This document shows, in pieces, positions 45,027 to 54,905 of a stretch of DNA of 64,000 nt. The notes beneath the pieces were generated by a model, which saw nothing but the letters and a program-made list of their open reading frames with translations, had not been told where the DNA came from and searched no databases. Position numbers and translations under genes: made by a program. This stretch comes from Fusobacteria bacterium ZRK30 (GTDB lineage Bacteria > Fusobacteriota > Fusobacteriia > Fusobacteriales > Fusobacteriaceae), in NCBI GenBank assembly GCA_024628785.1, contig CP102405.1, positions 186,001-250,000 on the forward strand. The letters run 5' to 3'. The stretch's first letter is position 1. Each line of letters begins with the position of its first letter.

Positions 45027-45752
45027 CTAATCTAATTTAAATCCCTCTCCTAAATAGATCTTTTTAGCTCTTTCATCGTTGGCTATTTCCTCTGGTGACC
45101 CGCTTATTAGAAGCTCTCCCTGAGCCATTACATAAGCTCTGTCGGTGATTCCCAGTGTTTCCCTTACACTATGATCTGTGATCAGGATCCCTAATCCTCT
45201 TTTTTTCAAATATCTTATGATCTCCTGAATATCCTCTACTGCTATGGGGTCTACACCTGCAAAAGGTTCATCCAATAGAATAAAATCAGGATTATTAGCT
45301 ATTGTCCTGGCTATCTCAACCCTTCTTCTTTCTCCTCCTGAGAGGGAATAACCCATAGATTTTTCCACATGGGTCAATTTAAATTCCTCCAAAAGATCAT
45401 CCTTTATCTTAATTCTTTCCTCTTTTTTTATCTTCCTCATCTCTAAGATCGCCAGGATGTTGTCCTCTACACTGAGATCTCTAAAGATAGATGGTTCCTG
45501 AGCCAGATACCCAATTCCCATATTAGCTCTTTTATGCATGGGATAATCAGTTATATCCTGCTCATTAAAAAAAACTTTTCCAGATTCAGGTTTTACAATC
45601 CCTGTTATCATATAAAAAGTAGTAGTTTTTCCTGCTCCATTAGGCCCTAAAAGCCCAACTATCTCACCCTTATGCACTTCTAAACTTATTTTATTTACAA
45701 CTCTTCTTTTTTTATAGCTTTTACACAGATCATGAGCAATTATACTCTTCAA
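45027..45752 (-). CDS. lptB: LPS export ATPase LptB
   Basis: 241-residue ABC ATPase. Walker A is GPNGAGKTTTFYMI, signature LSGGERRRVEIART and Walker B ILLDEPFAGVDPIAVEDIQ, then ITDHSVRETLGITDRAYVMAQGELL, all closely like LptB (YhbG). It powers LptFG. It begins with TTG, six bases after AGGAGG; no ATG is available nearby. It is ten bases downstream of the LptC/LptA-like gene. Confidence 0.95.
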   Translation of the reverse strand: MKSIIAHDLCKSYKKRRVVNKISLEVHKGEIVGLLGPNGAGKTTTFYMITGIVKPESGKVFFNEQDITDYPMHKRANMGIGYLAQEPSIFRDLSVEDNILAILEMRKIKKEERIKIKDDLLEEFKLTHVEKSMGYSLSGGERRRVEIARTIANNPDFILLDEPFAGVDPIAVEDIQEIIRYLKKRGLGILITDHSVRETLGITDRAYVMAQGELLISGSPEEIANDERAKKIYLGEGFKLD

Positions 45753-45762
45753 ATTTTACCTC

Positions 45763-48450
45763 CTACTTTTTATAATCTATCCTTACATTTCCTTCGGCAT
45801 TTAATATCCCTGTTTCCATAAAATATTTTGCATAGTCAGCTTCAATATGATTTTCTGCTGTATCTGCTACTACATTTTCTCGTAAAACAGCAACCTTAGT
45901 TTTATTAAAGATCTTCCCTTTATCAGATGAGGCAGTCATGACCTTCCCCTCTTGATCTACATTTTTAAATTCCACATCATTTATAAGAATTGCTATCTCT
46001 GTATTCATATCAATATCTGTAATTTCAGATTTAACATCGGTTGTCCCGCCTATATTCAGGTGGTTTCCACGACGTCCCAGAGCTAGCTTTTTTATCAAGT
46101 CTACTTCCATATAGTCTGAATAGAGGGTCATATCCTGATATTCATAGATTCCGTTTTTCTTTATCTCAGATCTTGAAATAGATAGTTCTCCATTCACATC
46201 TTCATATAAAAATATCTTAGCCGTGTCACCCCGTATTTTAACAGGTTCTTTTTTCTGTGTTTTTTTATCTACATTAAAAGCAAGGGCACGTACATTTCCA
46301 TCTAGGTCGATCTGTCTGTTCTTTAGATCCCCAAACATAAAGTCACCATAAAGTTTTTCTCCTGTAGACGATGTGAGATTCACTTTAGTTCCATCTAAGA
46401 TCTCACTTTTCATATTTCCCTTCATAGTTTCTCCATCTATTATATAGTTCTCATAATAGATCTTATATTTTTCCGAAGTATATATATCATCTGTAATAAA
46501 TGAATATTCTACCTGACTTCCTGTAAATTTCATTCCCGGGTTTTGTACTACTACATTTTTGTTCAATTGAGCGACCTGCCTTGCGATATAGTAGTTAACC
46601 TCATCACCAGATGCTTTTTTATCCCCGCTTATTCCATCAAAGTTTTTAGCTTTAACCCTTTCTTCAGCAACAAAATAAACTCCATCGTTCATAGTTGCAT
46701 TTCCATCTTTAGATATTATCTTGATATTCCCTGGTATATACACTCTCTCCTCAGCAAAGATATATTTTCCACGGTCAGCATAAAGAGTGGCATCCTTTGT
46801 TTTTATCTTTAAATTCCCGATAATCTCTGCATAGTTATTGGTATCAAATTCTCCTCGAGCTCCTGTCATCCTAGATCCATCTTCATCTACAATAACTATA
46901 TTTTTTTCTATCTTCCCTAACCCCGTATTTGAATTATAGGTTAAGTTTTCACCAGTCATAGTTTTTTTATCCTGGATCACTTTTACTCTATTTCTAGAGA
47001 TCAAATCTCCTGTATCCATATTATATTCTGCATTTTCACCGTAAAAGGTTATCTTATCCTCAGGATTATAAACTGTATATTTACCATAGATATAAGCTTT
47101 TTTGTTGAGATCATCTACATCTATCCTTTGACTCTCTAAGATAGAGCCGCTATAGGCAACTTTAGCGTTCCCTGTAAATACATATGATTTTTTTTCTAAA
47201 TTAAAGTCAACCTTATCAGCTCGGCCATCTATCTGATCCCCTTTAAAACTACCATCTATAACTTTTCCAATTTTCGTTCCATCATTATAATAAAGTTCTT
47301 TTCCTACACTCTCATAGGTATTGTCCTTATAATCATAACTATTTAATAGTTTTAATTCCTTGGTTTTACTGTTATAAGTAAGGTCTTTAGTTAATATTTT
47401 TCTATCTGAATCCTCGTAGCTCACTAATTTTTTAGAGGTCATATAGAGATCCCCTGTTTTTGTATCATAAGTCCCACTATCAGCTAAAAGTTTACTTGTC
47501 TTATTCTCAATTTTAATATTACCATCTATTTTCAACATCCCACTGAGAGTATCGTACACGCCGTTATCAGCAAACAGATTAAAGTCACCGTTTTTACCCC
47601 TAAGAGGTCCTGTGAAATACATCTTATTTTCACTGGCTACATAATTTATCTTTTCAACAACCAAGTTTCCACTTTCAAATTCTATCACTATATCTTTAGA
47701 GATAGTAAAATCACCTGTAACCTCATCATATTTAAAGTCTTTAGCTCTAAGGTTTGCCCCTTTATAATATACAACAAAATCTCCCTGGGCATGGATAGTT
47801 TTCTTTATCCCATCATACCTGGCTTCCTTAAAGTGGCCCGACACTTCATCTGTTTGCAGGTTTCCTAATTTCCTACCTCTTATCCTGATGTTTTCCTTCA
47901 CATCCAAAATCTTAGTGGTATCATTATAATGTACAAAATTGGCACTGAGCTGCATCTTATCTGTGACCACTCTTATATCATCTTTTAAATTTAAATCCTC
48001 TAATTTTGTATCTGTAATCAATGAATCACCGTAAAGGGTGATCCCTTCCTCTTCATTGTATGCTTTTACCTGATTACTAGCATAGACCTTATCTGCTTTC
48101 TGGTCATAATTAGCTTTTTCAGCCTCTATCTTCCAACCATTTTTGGATATTCCCTGTATATTATTTTCTAAAAATATATTATTCGTGCTGTCTACCAGGG
48201 CATCATCACCAGACAGCTTCATCCCATCAAATATGGCTATAGCTTTTTCAAAGGTTCTTTTATTATTCACAGTATCATCGATCTGTTTCTCTGCTTCTAC
48301 ATGGTAATTTTCCACATCATAAGAAACATTTGAAGTTACCAGGGATTCCTCACCTTTTTTTTCTAGTTGCTCTGGTTCCTTTATATAGTTAAAGTAGACA
48401 AATACCACTAAAAGTATTGCACTTATATAATATGATATTTTTTTGAGCAT
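45763..48450 (-). CDS. Giant LptC/LptA-like periplasmic LPS-transport protein
   Basis: 895 residues: a single membrane helix at residues 4-21, then an exported region made almost wholly of repeating short beta-strand units. The recurring pattern is a Y-D/N-x(3)-G or T-G-x-L step followed by a strand with v-x-a or k-A-d, for example AKYDGIKKTI-, KYDEVTGDFTI-, VYDTLSGMLKI- and TYDTKTGDLYM-like stretches spaced 35-45 residues apart. This is the jellyroll architecture of LptC and LptA (OstA). E. coli LptC and LptA are about 190 and 185 residues, so this protein could build much of the bridge by itself. It sits between mutS and lptB. No separate lptA or lptC lies in the window. The domain call is by eye. 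Confidence 0.8.
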   Translation of the reverse strand: MLKKISYYISAILLVVFVYFNYIKEPEQLEKKGEESLVTSNVSYDVENYHVEAEKQIDDTVNNKRTFEKAIAIFDGMKLSGDDALVDSTNNIFLENNIQGISKNGWKIEAEKANYDQKADKVYASNQVKAYNEEEGITLYGDSLITDTKLEDLNLKDDIRVVTDKMQLSANFVHYNDTTKILDVKENIRIRGRKLGNLQTDEVSGHFKEARYDGIKKTIHAQGDFVVYYKGANLRAKDFKYDEVTGDFTISKDIVIEFESGNLVVEKINYVASENKMYFTGPLRGKNGDFNLFADNGVYDTLSGMLKIDGNIKIENKTSKLLADSGTYDTKTGDLYMTSKKLVSYEDSDRKILTKDLTYNSKTKELKLLNSYDYKDNTYESVGKELYYNDGTKIGKVIDGSFKGDQIDGRADKVDFNLEKKSYVFTGNAKVAYSGSILESQRIDVDDLNKKAYIYGKYTVYNPEDKITFYGENAEYNMDTGDLISRNRVKVIQDKKTMTGENLTYNSNTGLGKIEKNIVIVDEDGSRMTGARGEFDTNNYAEIIGNLKIKTKDATLYADRGKYIFAEERVYIPGNIKIISKDGNATMNDGVYFVAEERVKAKNFDGISGDKKASGDEVNYYIARQVAQLNKNVVVQNPGMKFTGSQVEYSFITDDIYTSEKYKIYYENYIIDGETMKGNMKSEILDGTKVNLTSSTGEKLYGDFMFGDLKNRQIDLDGNVRALAFNVDKKTQKKEPVKIRGDTAKIFLYEDVNGELSISRSEIKKNGIYEYQDMTLYSDYMEVDLIKKLALGRRGNHLNIGGTTDVKSEITDIDMNTEIAILINDVEFKNVDQEGKVMTASSDKGKIFNKTKVAVLRENVVADTAENHIEADYAKYFMETGILNAEGNVRIDYKK

Positions 48451-48483
48451 ATTTACCCCCTTTTAATCGGTAATTAGTAATTA

Positions 48484-51093
48484 CTAATTGTTCAGCAGTT
48501 GTTTAAGTTCGTTTAATTTCATCATGGCATCTAGCGGTGTAAGGTTGTTTACATCTAATTTAGCTACCTCGGATAAAATTTGCTTTTCACCTTTACTTAT
48601 TTGAGGTTCTATAACTTTTGGTTTCTCAATTTTTATAGGTGCTCCTCCAAATAGTGACAGTTGTTCAGACCCTATTTTTTCCTCAATTATAGCTTTTTTT
48701 GTCTCCAAAACCTGTAGGAGCTGTTTAGCTTTAAGAAGTATTTCCCCTGGCAACCCAGCCAGTCTAGCTACCTCTATTCCATAAGATTTGTCGGCTCCAC
48801 CTTTTACTATTTCACGAAGAAATACCACTTCATCGTTGGCTTCACTGACTTCTATTCTATAGTTAGAAAGATATTTTAATTTATATTCCAACTCTGTAAG
48901 TTCATGATAGTGGGTAGCAAATATAGTTTTAGCTCCTAAATTATCATGGATATACTCTGTGATAGCACTGGCTAGAGATAACCCGTCAAATGTAGAAGTT
49001 CCACGACCTACTTCATCTAAAATAACAAAAGATTTATCCGTAGCATTGTTTACTATATTAGCTACTTCACTCATCTCTACCATAAATGTAGACTGTCCGC
49101 TCACCAGATCATCACTGGCCCCGACTCTTGTAAATATCTTATCTATAATACCTATTGTAGCACTAGAGGCCGGTACATAAGAACCCATTTGGGCCATTAG
49201 TATAATAAGAGCAGCCTGCTTCATATAGGTAGATTTACCCGCCATATTTGGTCCTGTCAGGACAATTACCTTGGTCTTCTCATCCAAGATAATATCATTA
49301 CTTATATAATCCTCTCCCACAACGAGTTTTTCAACAATGGGATGACGACCACTTCTTATCTCAAGGTCGTATCCCTCTACTATTTTTGGACACACATAGT
49401 TATTTTTAGTAGCTATATCAGCCAGTGATGCGATTACATCTACATAGGCTAATCCAAAGGCCAGCTTTTGCAGTAATTTTATCTCTCCTACCAGCTTACC
49501 TGATATCTCTTTCAGCAGATCATATTCCAGACCTTCTATCTTTCCCTTAGCGTTCAATATAGTCGATTCATATTCCTTTAATTCAGGGGTTATATATCTT
49601 TCTGCATTGGTCAAAGTCTGTTTTCTTATATATTCCTCTGGTACCAAATGAGAGTTAGCCCGGCTTACTTCCAAGAAGTAACCGAATACTTTATTATATT
49701 TTATCTTCAGAGTTTTTATTCCTGTCTTTTCCTTCTCTGTTTTTTCTATCTCCAATATATAGTTTTTTCCTGATTTAGAGATCGTATGAAGTTCATCCAA
49801 AGTTTCATTGTGACCAGTTTTGATCATCCCCCCTTCCCTTACAGAAAACGGCGGCTCCTCCACTATAGATGTCTCTATCAGATTATAGATCTCAACTAAT
49901 TTTTTTATATCGGTGGTAAACATCTGATTTGTTCCCAATATTTTTATAACTTCCAATGATGATTTTATAGATTTTTTAATAGCTATCAGGTCTCTAGCAT
50001 TTTCAGTTCCTAATATTATCTTACCTATAAGTCTTTCCAAATCATAGATACTCTTCAACCCTTCCCTTACATCTTCACGGATTAAAACCTCATCTATAAA
50101 ATAACCTATATCTCCCTGCCTTTTTTCTATCTCATCGATATTTAAAAGGGGATTCTTTATCATCTTTTTCAGCATTCTGGTTCCCATAGAGGTCTTACAC
50201 CTATCTAAGACCCATAAGAGAGTACCCATATTAGTTTTTTCCCTGGTATTTTCCACCAGCTCTAAATTTTTCTGGGTAGCCAGGTTTAATTCTAAATAAT
50301 TTTTTCTGTTGTCATAGGAGATAGTCTGAATGGGCAATTCATTGTATTTATGTAGTTCCAATACGTATTCCAAAACAAATCCACCAGCTTCTACAGCCAA
50401 TTCCTTTCTCTCTATCCCATAACTTTCCAACGAGATCACATTGAAATACTTCTTTAATATCTCCCCTGCATTTTTTATTTTATTTATTGGATTTATAACA
50501 ATTTCATTTAATTTTTTATAGTCACTGAATTCTTCATTAAACCTTTCCAGTGTTCTGCTCTCTACCAATATCTCTGTAGGAGACAATTTATATATCTCAT
50601 TTATAGCTGCAGATATTATATCTTTTCCTTCCAATTGGGTTACCTTAAACTCTCCTGTAGTTATATCCAGATAAGATATCCCGGCTTTATTTTCTCTGAT
50701 TATTATCCCTAAAAGATAGTTGTTACTCTTATCATCTAGATAATCTGTATCTATTACAGTACCAGGAGTTATAACCTTTACAACTTCCCTCTTTACAAGA
50801 CCCTTAGCTTCGCTGGCAGCTTCTACCTGTTCACATATGGCTACCTTGTATCCCTTAGCCACTAACTTTGATATGTATCCTGCTGCTGAATGATATGGTA
50901 TTCCAGCCAAAGGCACATTTTGTCCTTTTTCCTTATTTCTGCTGGTTAAGGTTATACCTAATTCTTTTGAGCAAATTACAGCATCCTCAAAAAACATCTC
51001 ATAGAAATCTCCCAACCTAAAAAATAGGATATTTTCCTGATTTTGTTCCTTTATCTCCTTATATTGTTTCATGAGTGGCGTTTCTTTACTCAT
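48484..51093 (-). CDS. mutS: DNA mismatch repair protein MutS
   Basis: 869 residues. N-terminal FFRLGDFYEMFFEDA contains the Phe-x-Glu mismatch-reading motif. The ATPase domain has TGPNMAGKSTYMKQAALI, DDLVSGQSTFMVEMSEVA, ILDEVGRGTSTFDGLSLASAI and ATHYHELTELE. It binds mismatches after replication; no mutL is seen in this window. The ATG at 51093 is chosen over a GTG five codons earlier because of GAGG spacing. Cotranscribed with dus upstream (38 bases) and the Lpt genes downstream (33 bases). Confidence 0.97.
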   Translation of the reverse strand: MSKETPLMKQYKEIKEQNQENILFFRLGDFYEMFFEDAVICSKELGITLTSRNKEKGQNVPLAGIPYHSAAGYISKLVAKGYKVAICEQVEAASEAKGLVKREVVKVITPGTVIDTDYLDDKSNNYLLGIIIRENKAGISYLDITTGEFKVTQLEGKDIISAAINEIYKLSPTEILVESRTLERFNEEFSDYKKLNEIVINPINKIKNAGEILKKYFNVISLESYGIERKELAVEAGGFVLEYVLELHKYNELPIQTISYDNRKNYLELNLATQKNLELVENTREKTNMGTLLWVLDRCKTSMGTRMLKKMIKNPLLNIDEIEKRQGDIGYFIDEVLIREDVREGLKSIYDLERLIGKIILGTENARDLIAIKKSIKSSLEVIKILGTNQMFTTDIKKLVEIYNLIETSIVEEPPFSVREGGMIKTGHNETLDELHTISKSGKNYILEIEKTEKEKTGIKTLKIKYNKVFGYFLEVSRANSHLVPEEYIRKQTLTNAERYITPELKEYESTILNAKGKIEGLEYDLLKEISGKLVGEIKLLQKLAFGLAYVDVIASLADIATKNNYVCPKIVEGYDLEIRSGRHPIVEKLVVGEDYISNDIILDEKTKVIVLTGPNMAGKSTYMKQAALIILMAQMGSYVPASSATIGIIDKIFTRVGASDDLVSGQSTFMVEMSEVANIVNNATDKSFVILDEVGRGTSTFDGLSLASAITEYIHDNLGAKTIFATHYHELTELEYKLKYLSNYRIEVSEANDEVVFLREIVKGGADKSYGIEVARLAGLPGEILLKAKQLLQVLETKKAIIEEKIGSEQLSLFGGAPIKIEKPKVIEPQISKGEKQILSEVAKLDVNNLTPLDAMMKLNELKQLLNN

Positions 51094-51131
51094 TGTCTTA
51101 AACCTCACTTTTAATTTTATTTTCTTACTTT

Positions 51132-52085
51132 TTATTGTGAATTATATTCCTCTAATTTTTCTTTCAACCTTATCAATACTTCACTTATCTCATCATAATT
51201 ATCTATCTTGTTCAGTAGATTTTTTATCTTACTTCCACCAGTTACCCCTTTTAAATACCAGCACAGGTGTTTTCTTATCTCAAAATTAAACTGTTTTTCA
51301 GGATAGTCTTCCTTCATATATTCAATATGCTTTAAAGCCATATCTATCTTGTCTATGTATGTTACTTTTGTCTTAACTTCTCCAGTTTCAAACCTTTCCC
51401 TTATCTGCTGGATCAACCATGGATTTCCATATATTCCACGGGCCAGCATTATCCCGTCTACCCCTGATTCGGTAGCTTTTTCATAGGCATCTTCAGCTGA
51501 AAATATATCCCCGTTTCCTATAACTGGTATAGAAACAGCTTCTTTTATCTGCTTTATCGTCTCCCAATTAGCCGTCCCACTATACATCTGCTCTCTGGTT
51601 CTACCATGGACTGTAATGTGATGAAGACCTAATTCATCTGCTATCTTAGCTATCTCTATTGGATTTTTGTGTTCCTTATAACCGATTCTTATCTTCATAG
51701 ATAATTTCGTTTCAGGTTTTAACGCCTCTTTTATAGCTGTCATCAATTTTCTTATATGTTCTGGATCCTCTAACAGAGCTGATCCATAGCCGTTCTTTGT
51801 GATCTTTGGCATGGGACATCCCATGTTTACATCTATATAGGTTACTCCTAAACTCTCCACATATTTAGCACATTCCACCATAATATCTATATCCCGGCCA
51901 AAAATCTGTACCCCGTCATTGGGCAGTAATCTAAGCATTTGTTTTATCGTTTTTTCATTGGCCATCTTTACTGCATTTACACTTACCATCTCGGTAAACA
52001 TCAAATCCGGATTGAATTTATTCATAATTCTTCTATATGTATAATCTGTTACTCCTGCCATGGGAGCTATATATATTTTTATCAT
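51132..52085 (-). CDS. dusB: tRNA-dihydrouridine synthase
   Basis: 317-residue flavin enzyme that reduces uridine in tRNA D-loops. YIAPMAGVTDYTYRRIM begins the FMN barrel; DVNMGCPMPKITKNGYGSALL has the catalytic cysteine, KMRIGYKEH and HHITVHGRTREQMYSGTANW follow, and GNGDIFSAEDA plus GIMLARGIYGNPWLI bind phosphate. The helical C-terminal domain is present. The letter (B) is by overall resemblance only. First gene of the dus-mutS-lpt run. Confidence 0.93.
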   Translation of the reverse strand: MIKIYIAPMAGVTDYTYRRIMNKFNPDLMFTEMVSVNAVKMANEKTIKQMLRLLPNDGVQIFGRDIDIMVECAKYVESLGVTYIDVNMGCPMPKITKNGYGSALLEDPEHIRKLMTAIKEALKPETKLSMKIRIGYKEHKNPIEIAKIADELGLHHITVHGRTREQMYSGTANWETIKQIKEAVSIPVIGNGDIFSAEDAYEKATESGVDGIMLARGIYGNPWLIQQIRERFETGEVKTKVTYIDKIDMALKHIEYMKEDYPEKQFNFEIRKHLCWYLKGVTGGSKIKNLLNKIDNYDEISEVLIRLKEKLEEYNSQ

Positions 52086-52163
52086 CTATTTCACCTCTTA
52101 TTGCTATTTTTCATAACTTATCCTAGTTATCACTAAGTGCATAACTATCCATTTAATCATAAA

Positions 52164-52192
52164 ATTATACCATAGATAGAGATGTTTTTCCA
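52164..52192 (-). promoter_or_regulatory. Promoter of dus-mutS-lpt
   Basis: On the minus strand TGGAAA (52187-52192), a 17-base spacer, TATAAT (52164-52169). The -10 box is perfect, the -35 matches at four of six. Confidence 0.6.
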
Positions 52193-52258
52193 CTTGACAG
52201 ATTTGACTAATCCTTGATTTTTAAAGAGTAAAATTCCAAGAATTAAAAATACTTATAC

Positions 52259-52286
52259 AAAAAAAATCCCTGAATAATCAGGGATT
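52259..52286 (-). terminator. Terminator overlapping the stop of the 116-residue gene
   Basis: AATCCCTGA/TCAGGGATT (52265-52273 and 52278-52286) with a four-base loop, then a T-run on the minus strand. The stop codon lies within the first arm. Confidence 0.75.
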
Positions 52287-52635
52287 AATGTCTTTTTATC
52301 TTGGAATTAGTTTTTTCAGGTAATTTACTCAGATGAACATATCTACTATTTGCCGAATGAGCAAATCTGTCTATAATAGCTCCTAAATCTGAACTTTCAA
52401 AGGCAGTTTTAAAATTTTCTTTTTTCAACAACTTTTCTGTAAACCTATAATAACACTCTTCTTTAGGATGAAAAAGAATATCCTCTGAATAGATTTTTTC
52501 TCCGAGAACCTCACTTAAAAGATCTGCTATCATCATGGTAAATACCCCTTCAACTTCAACGGTATTTCTAGAATGATTTATTTCTTCACGATATTTAGGC
52601 CATAATTTTTTTTCAACATCTGAATAAGAATTCAT
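52285..52635 (-). CDS. Hypothetical protein, 116 residues
   Basis: A small soluble protein, not recognised. It is mixed charged with aromatic residues (KKLWPKYREEINHSRNT, FHPKEECYYRFTEKLLK) and a basic C-terminus. One cysteine, no signal peptide, no membrane segment. A strong ribosome site (GGGAGGGAC), own terminator and codon use like its neighbours argue that it is a real gene. Context gives no clue beyond two other small unknown genes upstream. Confidence 0.65.
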   Translation of the reverse strand: MNSYSDVEKKLWPKYREEINHSRNTVEVEGVFTMMIADLLSEVLGEKIYSEDILFHPKEECYYRFTEKLLKKENFKTAFESSDLGAIIDRFAHSANSRYVHLSKLPEKTNSKIKRH

Positions 52636-52746
52636 AAGTCCCTCCCTTTATATTTTTTTTACCTTATTTAAATTTACATATTTTTTGAGGTAATTCCTTT
52701 AAAAATAAAAAAAAATTGATTTTTTATACCAATTAAAGCAAAAATA

Positions 52747-52778
52747 AAAAATCTACCCTGTCAAAAGAGTAGATTTTT
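52747..52778 (-). terminator. Terminator of the zinc-ribbon gene
   Basis: AAAAATCTAC/GTAGATTTTT with a 12-base loop, followed on the minus strand by a T-rich run. Confidence 0.7.
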
Positions 52779-52797
52779 ATTAAAAATTAATCTGATT

Positions 52798-53157
52798 TTA
52801 TTTTTTTTTAAATCTGTCAAAAAATGATTTTTTATTTGCTTTTTCAGCTTCCTTCATACGATTTTCTTCTTTTTTTACATTGGACCAATTAGGATCTGAC
52901 TTCATATTTTTTTTGACCTGTTTCATATATTTAGCAGTATTTTTAGCCATAGTATACTTGGTTTTTACCCCGACAACTATGTCTCTTCCCGTTTGAAATA
53001 TTCCGGCTATAACTTTCCCAGGATATCCAGCCACTTTTTTTAATGCAGTATACTTATAGACCTCTCCACAACTGGGGCACCTGTATTTAGCAGGTTTATC
53101 CATAATTTTCATTTTTTTCTTACACTTTGGACATCTAATAACTATTTTTTTAACCAT
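52798..53157 (-). CDS. Small basic protein with N-terminal zinc ribbon
   Basis: 119 residues. IRCPKCKKKM and YRCPSCGEVYKY give a CxxC...CxxC zinc ribbon in the first 40 residues. The rest is very lysine-rich and probably helical, ending DRFKKK. Such proteins often bind nucleic acid or a partner, but no function can be assigned. Its start is two bases after the stop of the gene upstream, with AGAAGGAAC inside that gene as ribosome site, so the two form one unit. Confidence 0.75.
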   Translation of the reverse strand: MVKKIVIRCPKCKKKMKIMDKPAKYRCPSCGEVYKYTALKKVAGYPGKVIAGIFQTGRDIVVGVKTKYTMAKNTAKYMKQVKKNMKSDPNWSNVKKEENRMKEAEKANKKSFFDRFKKK

Positions 53158-53158
53158 C

Positions 53159-53572
53159 TTACAATGTTCCTTCTATTTCAAATGCCAATTCCTTTACGAT
53201 ATTTTTATACCCTAATATTTCTCTTATTCTGATATGGTTTCCGTATAATTTTATTGCTATATCCCCAATATGAGTTTTATAGTTTTCCTTAGTAAAAGTT
53301 AATTTTGGATAGAAGGGCTTTCTTTTTTCTACCTTCCCATCTATTTCTACTAAGATATAACCTTTCTTATATCCTACTAACGTTAATTGTTTAGCCGCAT
53401 CTATCTTAGCCTGCTTTTCTTCCTTTTCTTTTCTCGCTTCTGCATTCAATCTTTTTTTATCAGTTCTTCTAGCAGCTTCCTTTACTTCAGCAAATCTCTT
53501 TGATTTTTTTATAGCTTTCATTATACTGTATTCTGTTCCTTTTGGTTTATCTTTATTTACACCTTTTTTCAT
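53159..53572 (-). CDS. Hypothetical basic protein
   Basis: 137 residues. The first half is a highly charged lysine/arginine/alanine helix (KEAARRTDKKRLNAEARKEK), the second a small domain (GYKKGYILVEIDGKVEKRKPF, then IRIREILGYKNIVKELAFEIEG). Not recognised. The ATG at 53572 follows AGGTGG; a longer frame reaching 53758 lacks a ribosome site. It is paired with the zinc-ribbon gene. Confidence 0.65.
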   Translation of the reverse strand: MKKGVNKDKPKGTEYSIMKAIKKSKRFAEVKEAARRTDKKRLNAEARKEKEEKQAKIDAAKQLTLVGYKKGYILVEIDGKVEKRKPFYPKLTFTKENYKTHIGDIAIKLYGNHIRIREILGYKNIVKELAFEIEGTL

Positions 53573-53814
53573 TTTTTTACCACCTAATTTCTTTATTGTT
53601 TTATATTGTATTATATAACATTTAATGAATTTTGGCAATAAAAATAGGTTTCTTCCAACTCCTATTTCAAGGGTTAAAAAGGGCTCCTTATAAAATTCTT
53701 TTAACAATTTTAGTTTGATTTTGCCTGTTATATCGGGTAAAATTAAAGAACAATTCAAAAACTAGTTTAATATAGGCATGATTTTTAATTTATTTATACA
53801 AAAGGAGAGTTCAA

Positions 53815-54891
53815 ATGAAAAAAATAAACAAACCCCTATTTACAGGGATAATTTTAATTTTAATCTATACAAGGCTTAATAACTCAGGAGCCATCACCCT
53901 TACTTTTAACAAATTTTTCTCCTTTTTTTCAGTGTTTATCTATGGGGGAATTATTGCTTTTCTATTGAATCCCATCCTTAAATTCTTAGAAAAAAATAAA
54001 AAAATAAAAAGAAAATACAGTATCTCAATATTATATTTTTCCCTTATTCTTCTTTTAGGATTATTCTTTTCATTTATCATTCCTAGATTAACGAGAAATA
54101 TATCCGATCTGATAGAAAATTATCCAAAATATATCTCAGTCTTTGAAAGTTCTGTAGATAAATACAGGCATCTCCTTCCATTTTTAAAGGATGTCAATAT
54201 TTTAAATGAACTTTTACTTTTACAGCAAAAAACTCTTATTTTCCTCCAACAGGAATTTTCCTTCTTAGTTGGCCAGTTTTTAGGAGTCACAGCAAAGATC
54301 ATAAGTTTAATTTTTTCCCTTATTTTCTCTATATTCTTTTTAGGAAACAAGGAATATTTTCATAAGCTGGCCAAGGAGATCTTAGATACCTTTTTATCTA
54401 AAAAATTATCCAGAGAAATAAAAGCTTTATCTAAAAAAATAGAAAGGGTATTTTTAGGATACCTTTCTGGAAAAACATTGGATTCTATGATAATTGGAGG
54501 AATCGCCATGGTTGGGTTGACCATCCTGCACATCCCCTATGTTATTTTACTGGGAATATTTATCACTATATTCAATTTTGTTCCCTATGTAGGACCTTTT
54601 ATAGGAATTGTTTTAGGAGCAACTATCGCATTATTTGCCAATCCTAGCAACACCCTTATAGTTATAATTTTCCTGGCATTGCTCCAGCAATTTGACGCAT
54701 GGGTTTTAGAACCTAAGATCTTAGGAAACAGTCTGAATCTCAGCATGTTTTGGACTATCGCAGCTGTTACCCTTGGCGGAAGTATTTGGGGCGCTCTGGG
54801 AATCATCATAGCTATTCCTAGTTTTGCTCTAATAAAAGAACTGTATCTAATAAAGAGTACATCCAAAAAATCTCATGATATAGTCGAATAA
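53815..54891 (+). CDS. AI-2E-family (PerM/YdiK-type) membrane transporter
   Basis: 358 residues with about eight membrane segments. FSVFIYGGIIAFLLNPILKFLEK near the start, the large soluble loop after LIPRLTRNISDLIENYPKY, and the C-terminal NFVPYVGPFIGIVLGATIAL plus LQQFDAWVLEPKILGNSLNLSMFW motifs are typical. Relatives have been linked to AI-2 export or ion antiport; the substrate here is unknown. Single gene with its own ribosome site AAAGGAG and a terminator. Confidence 0.88.
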   Translation: MKKINKPLFTGIILILIYTRLNNSGAITLTFNKFFSFFSVFIYGGIIAFLLNPILKFLEKNKKIKRKYSISILYFSLILLLGLFFSFIIPRLTRNISDLIENYPKYISVFESSVDKYRHLLPFLKDVNILNELLLLQQKTLIFLQQEFSFLVGQFLGVTAKIISLIFSLIFSIFFLGNKEYFHKLAKEILDTFLSKKLSREIKALSKKIERVFLGYLSGKTLDSMIIGGIAMVGLTILHIPYVILLGIFITIFNFVPYVGPFIGIVLGATIALFANPSNTLIVIIFLALLQQFDAWVLEPKILGNSLNLSMFWTIAAVTLGGSIWGALGIIIAIPSFALIKELYLIKSTSKKSHDIVE

Positions 54892-54905
54892 TTCATTCAA
54901 TTAAA

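Noticed and set aside
53159-53758. 199-residue version of the basic protein
   Set aside because: The upstream 62 codons lack a ribosome site and are hydrophobic in a pattern unlike the rest; GGTGG precedes the ATG at 53572.
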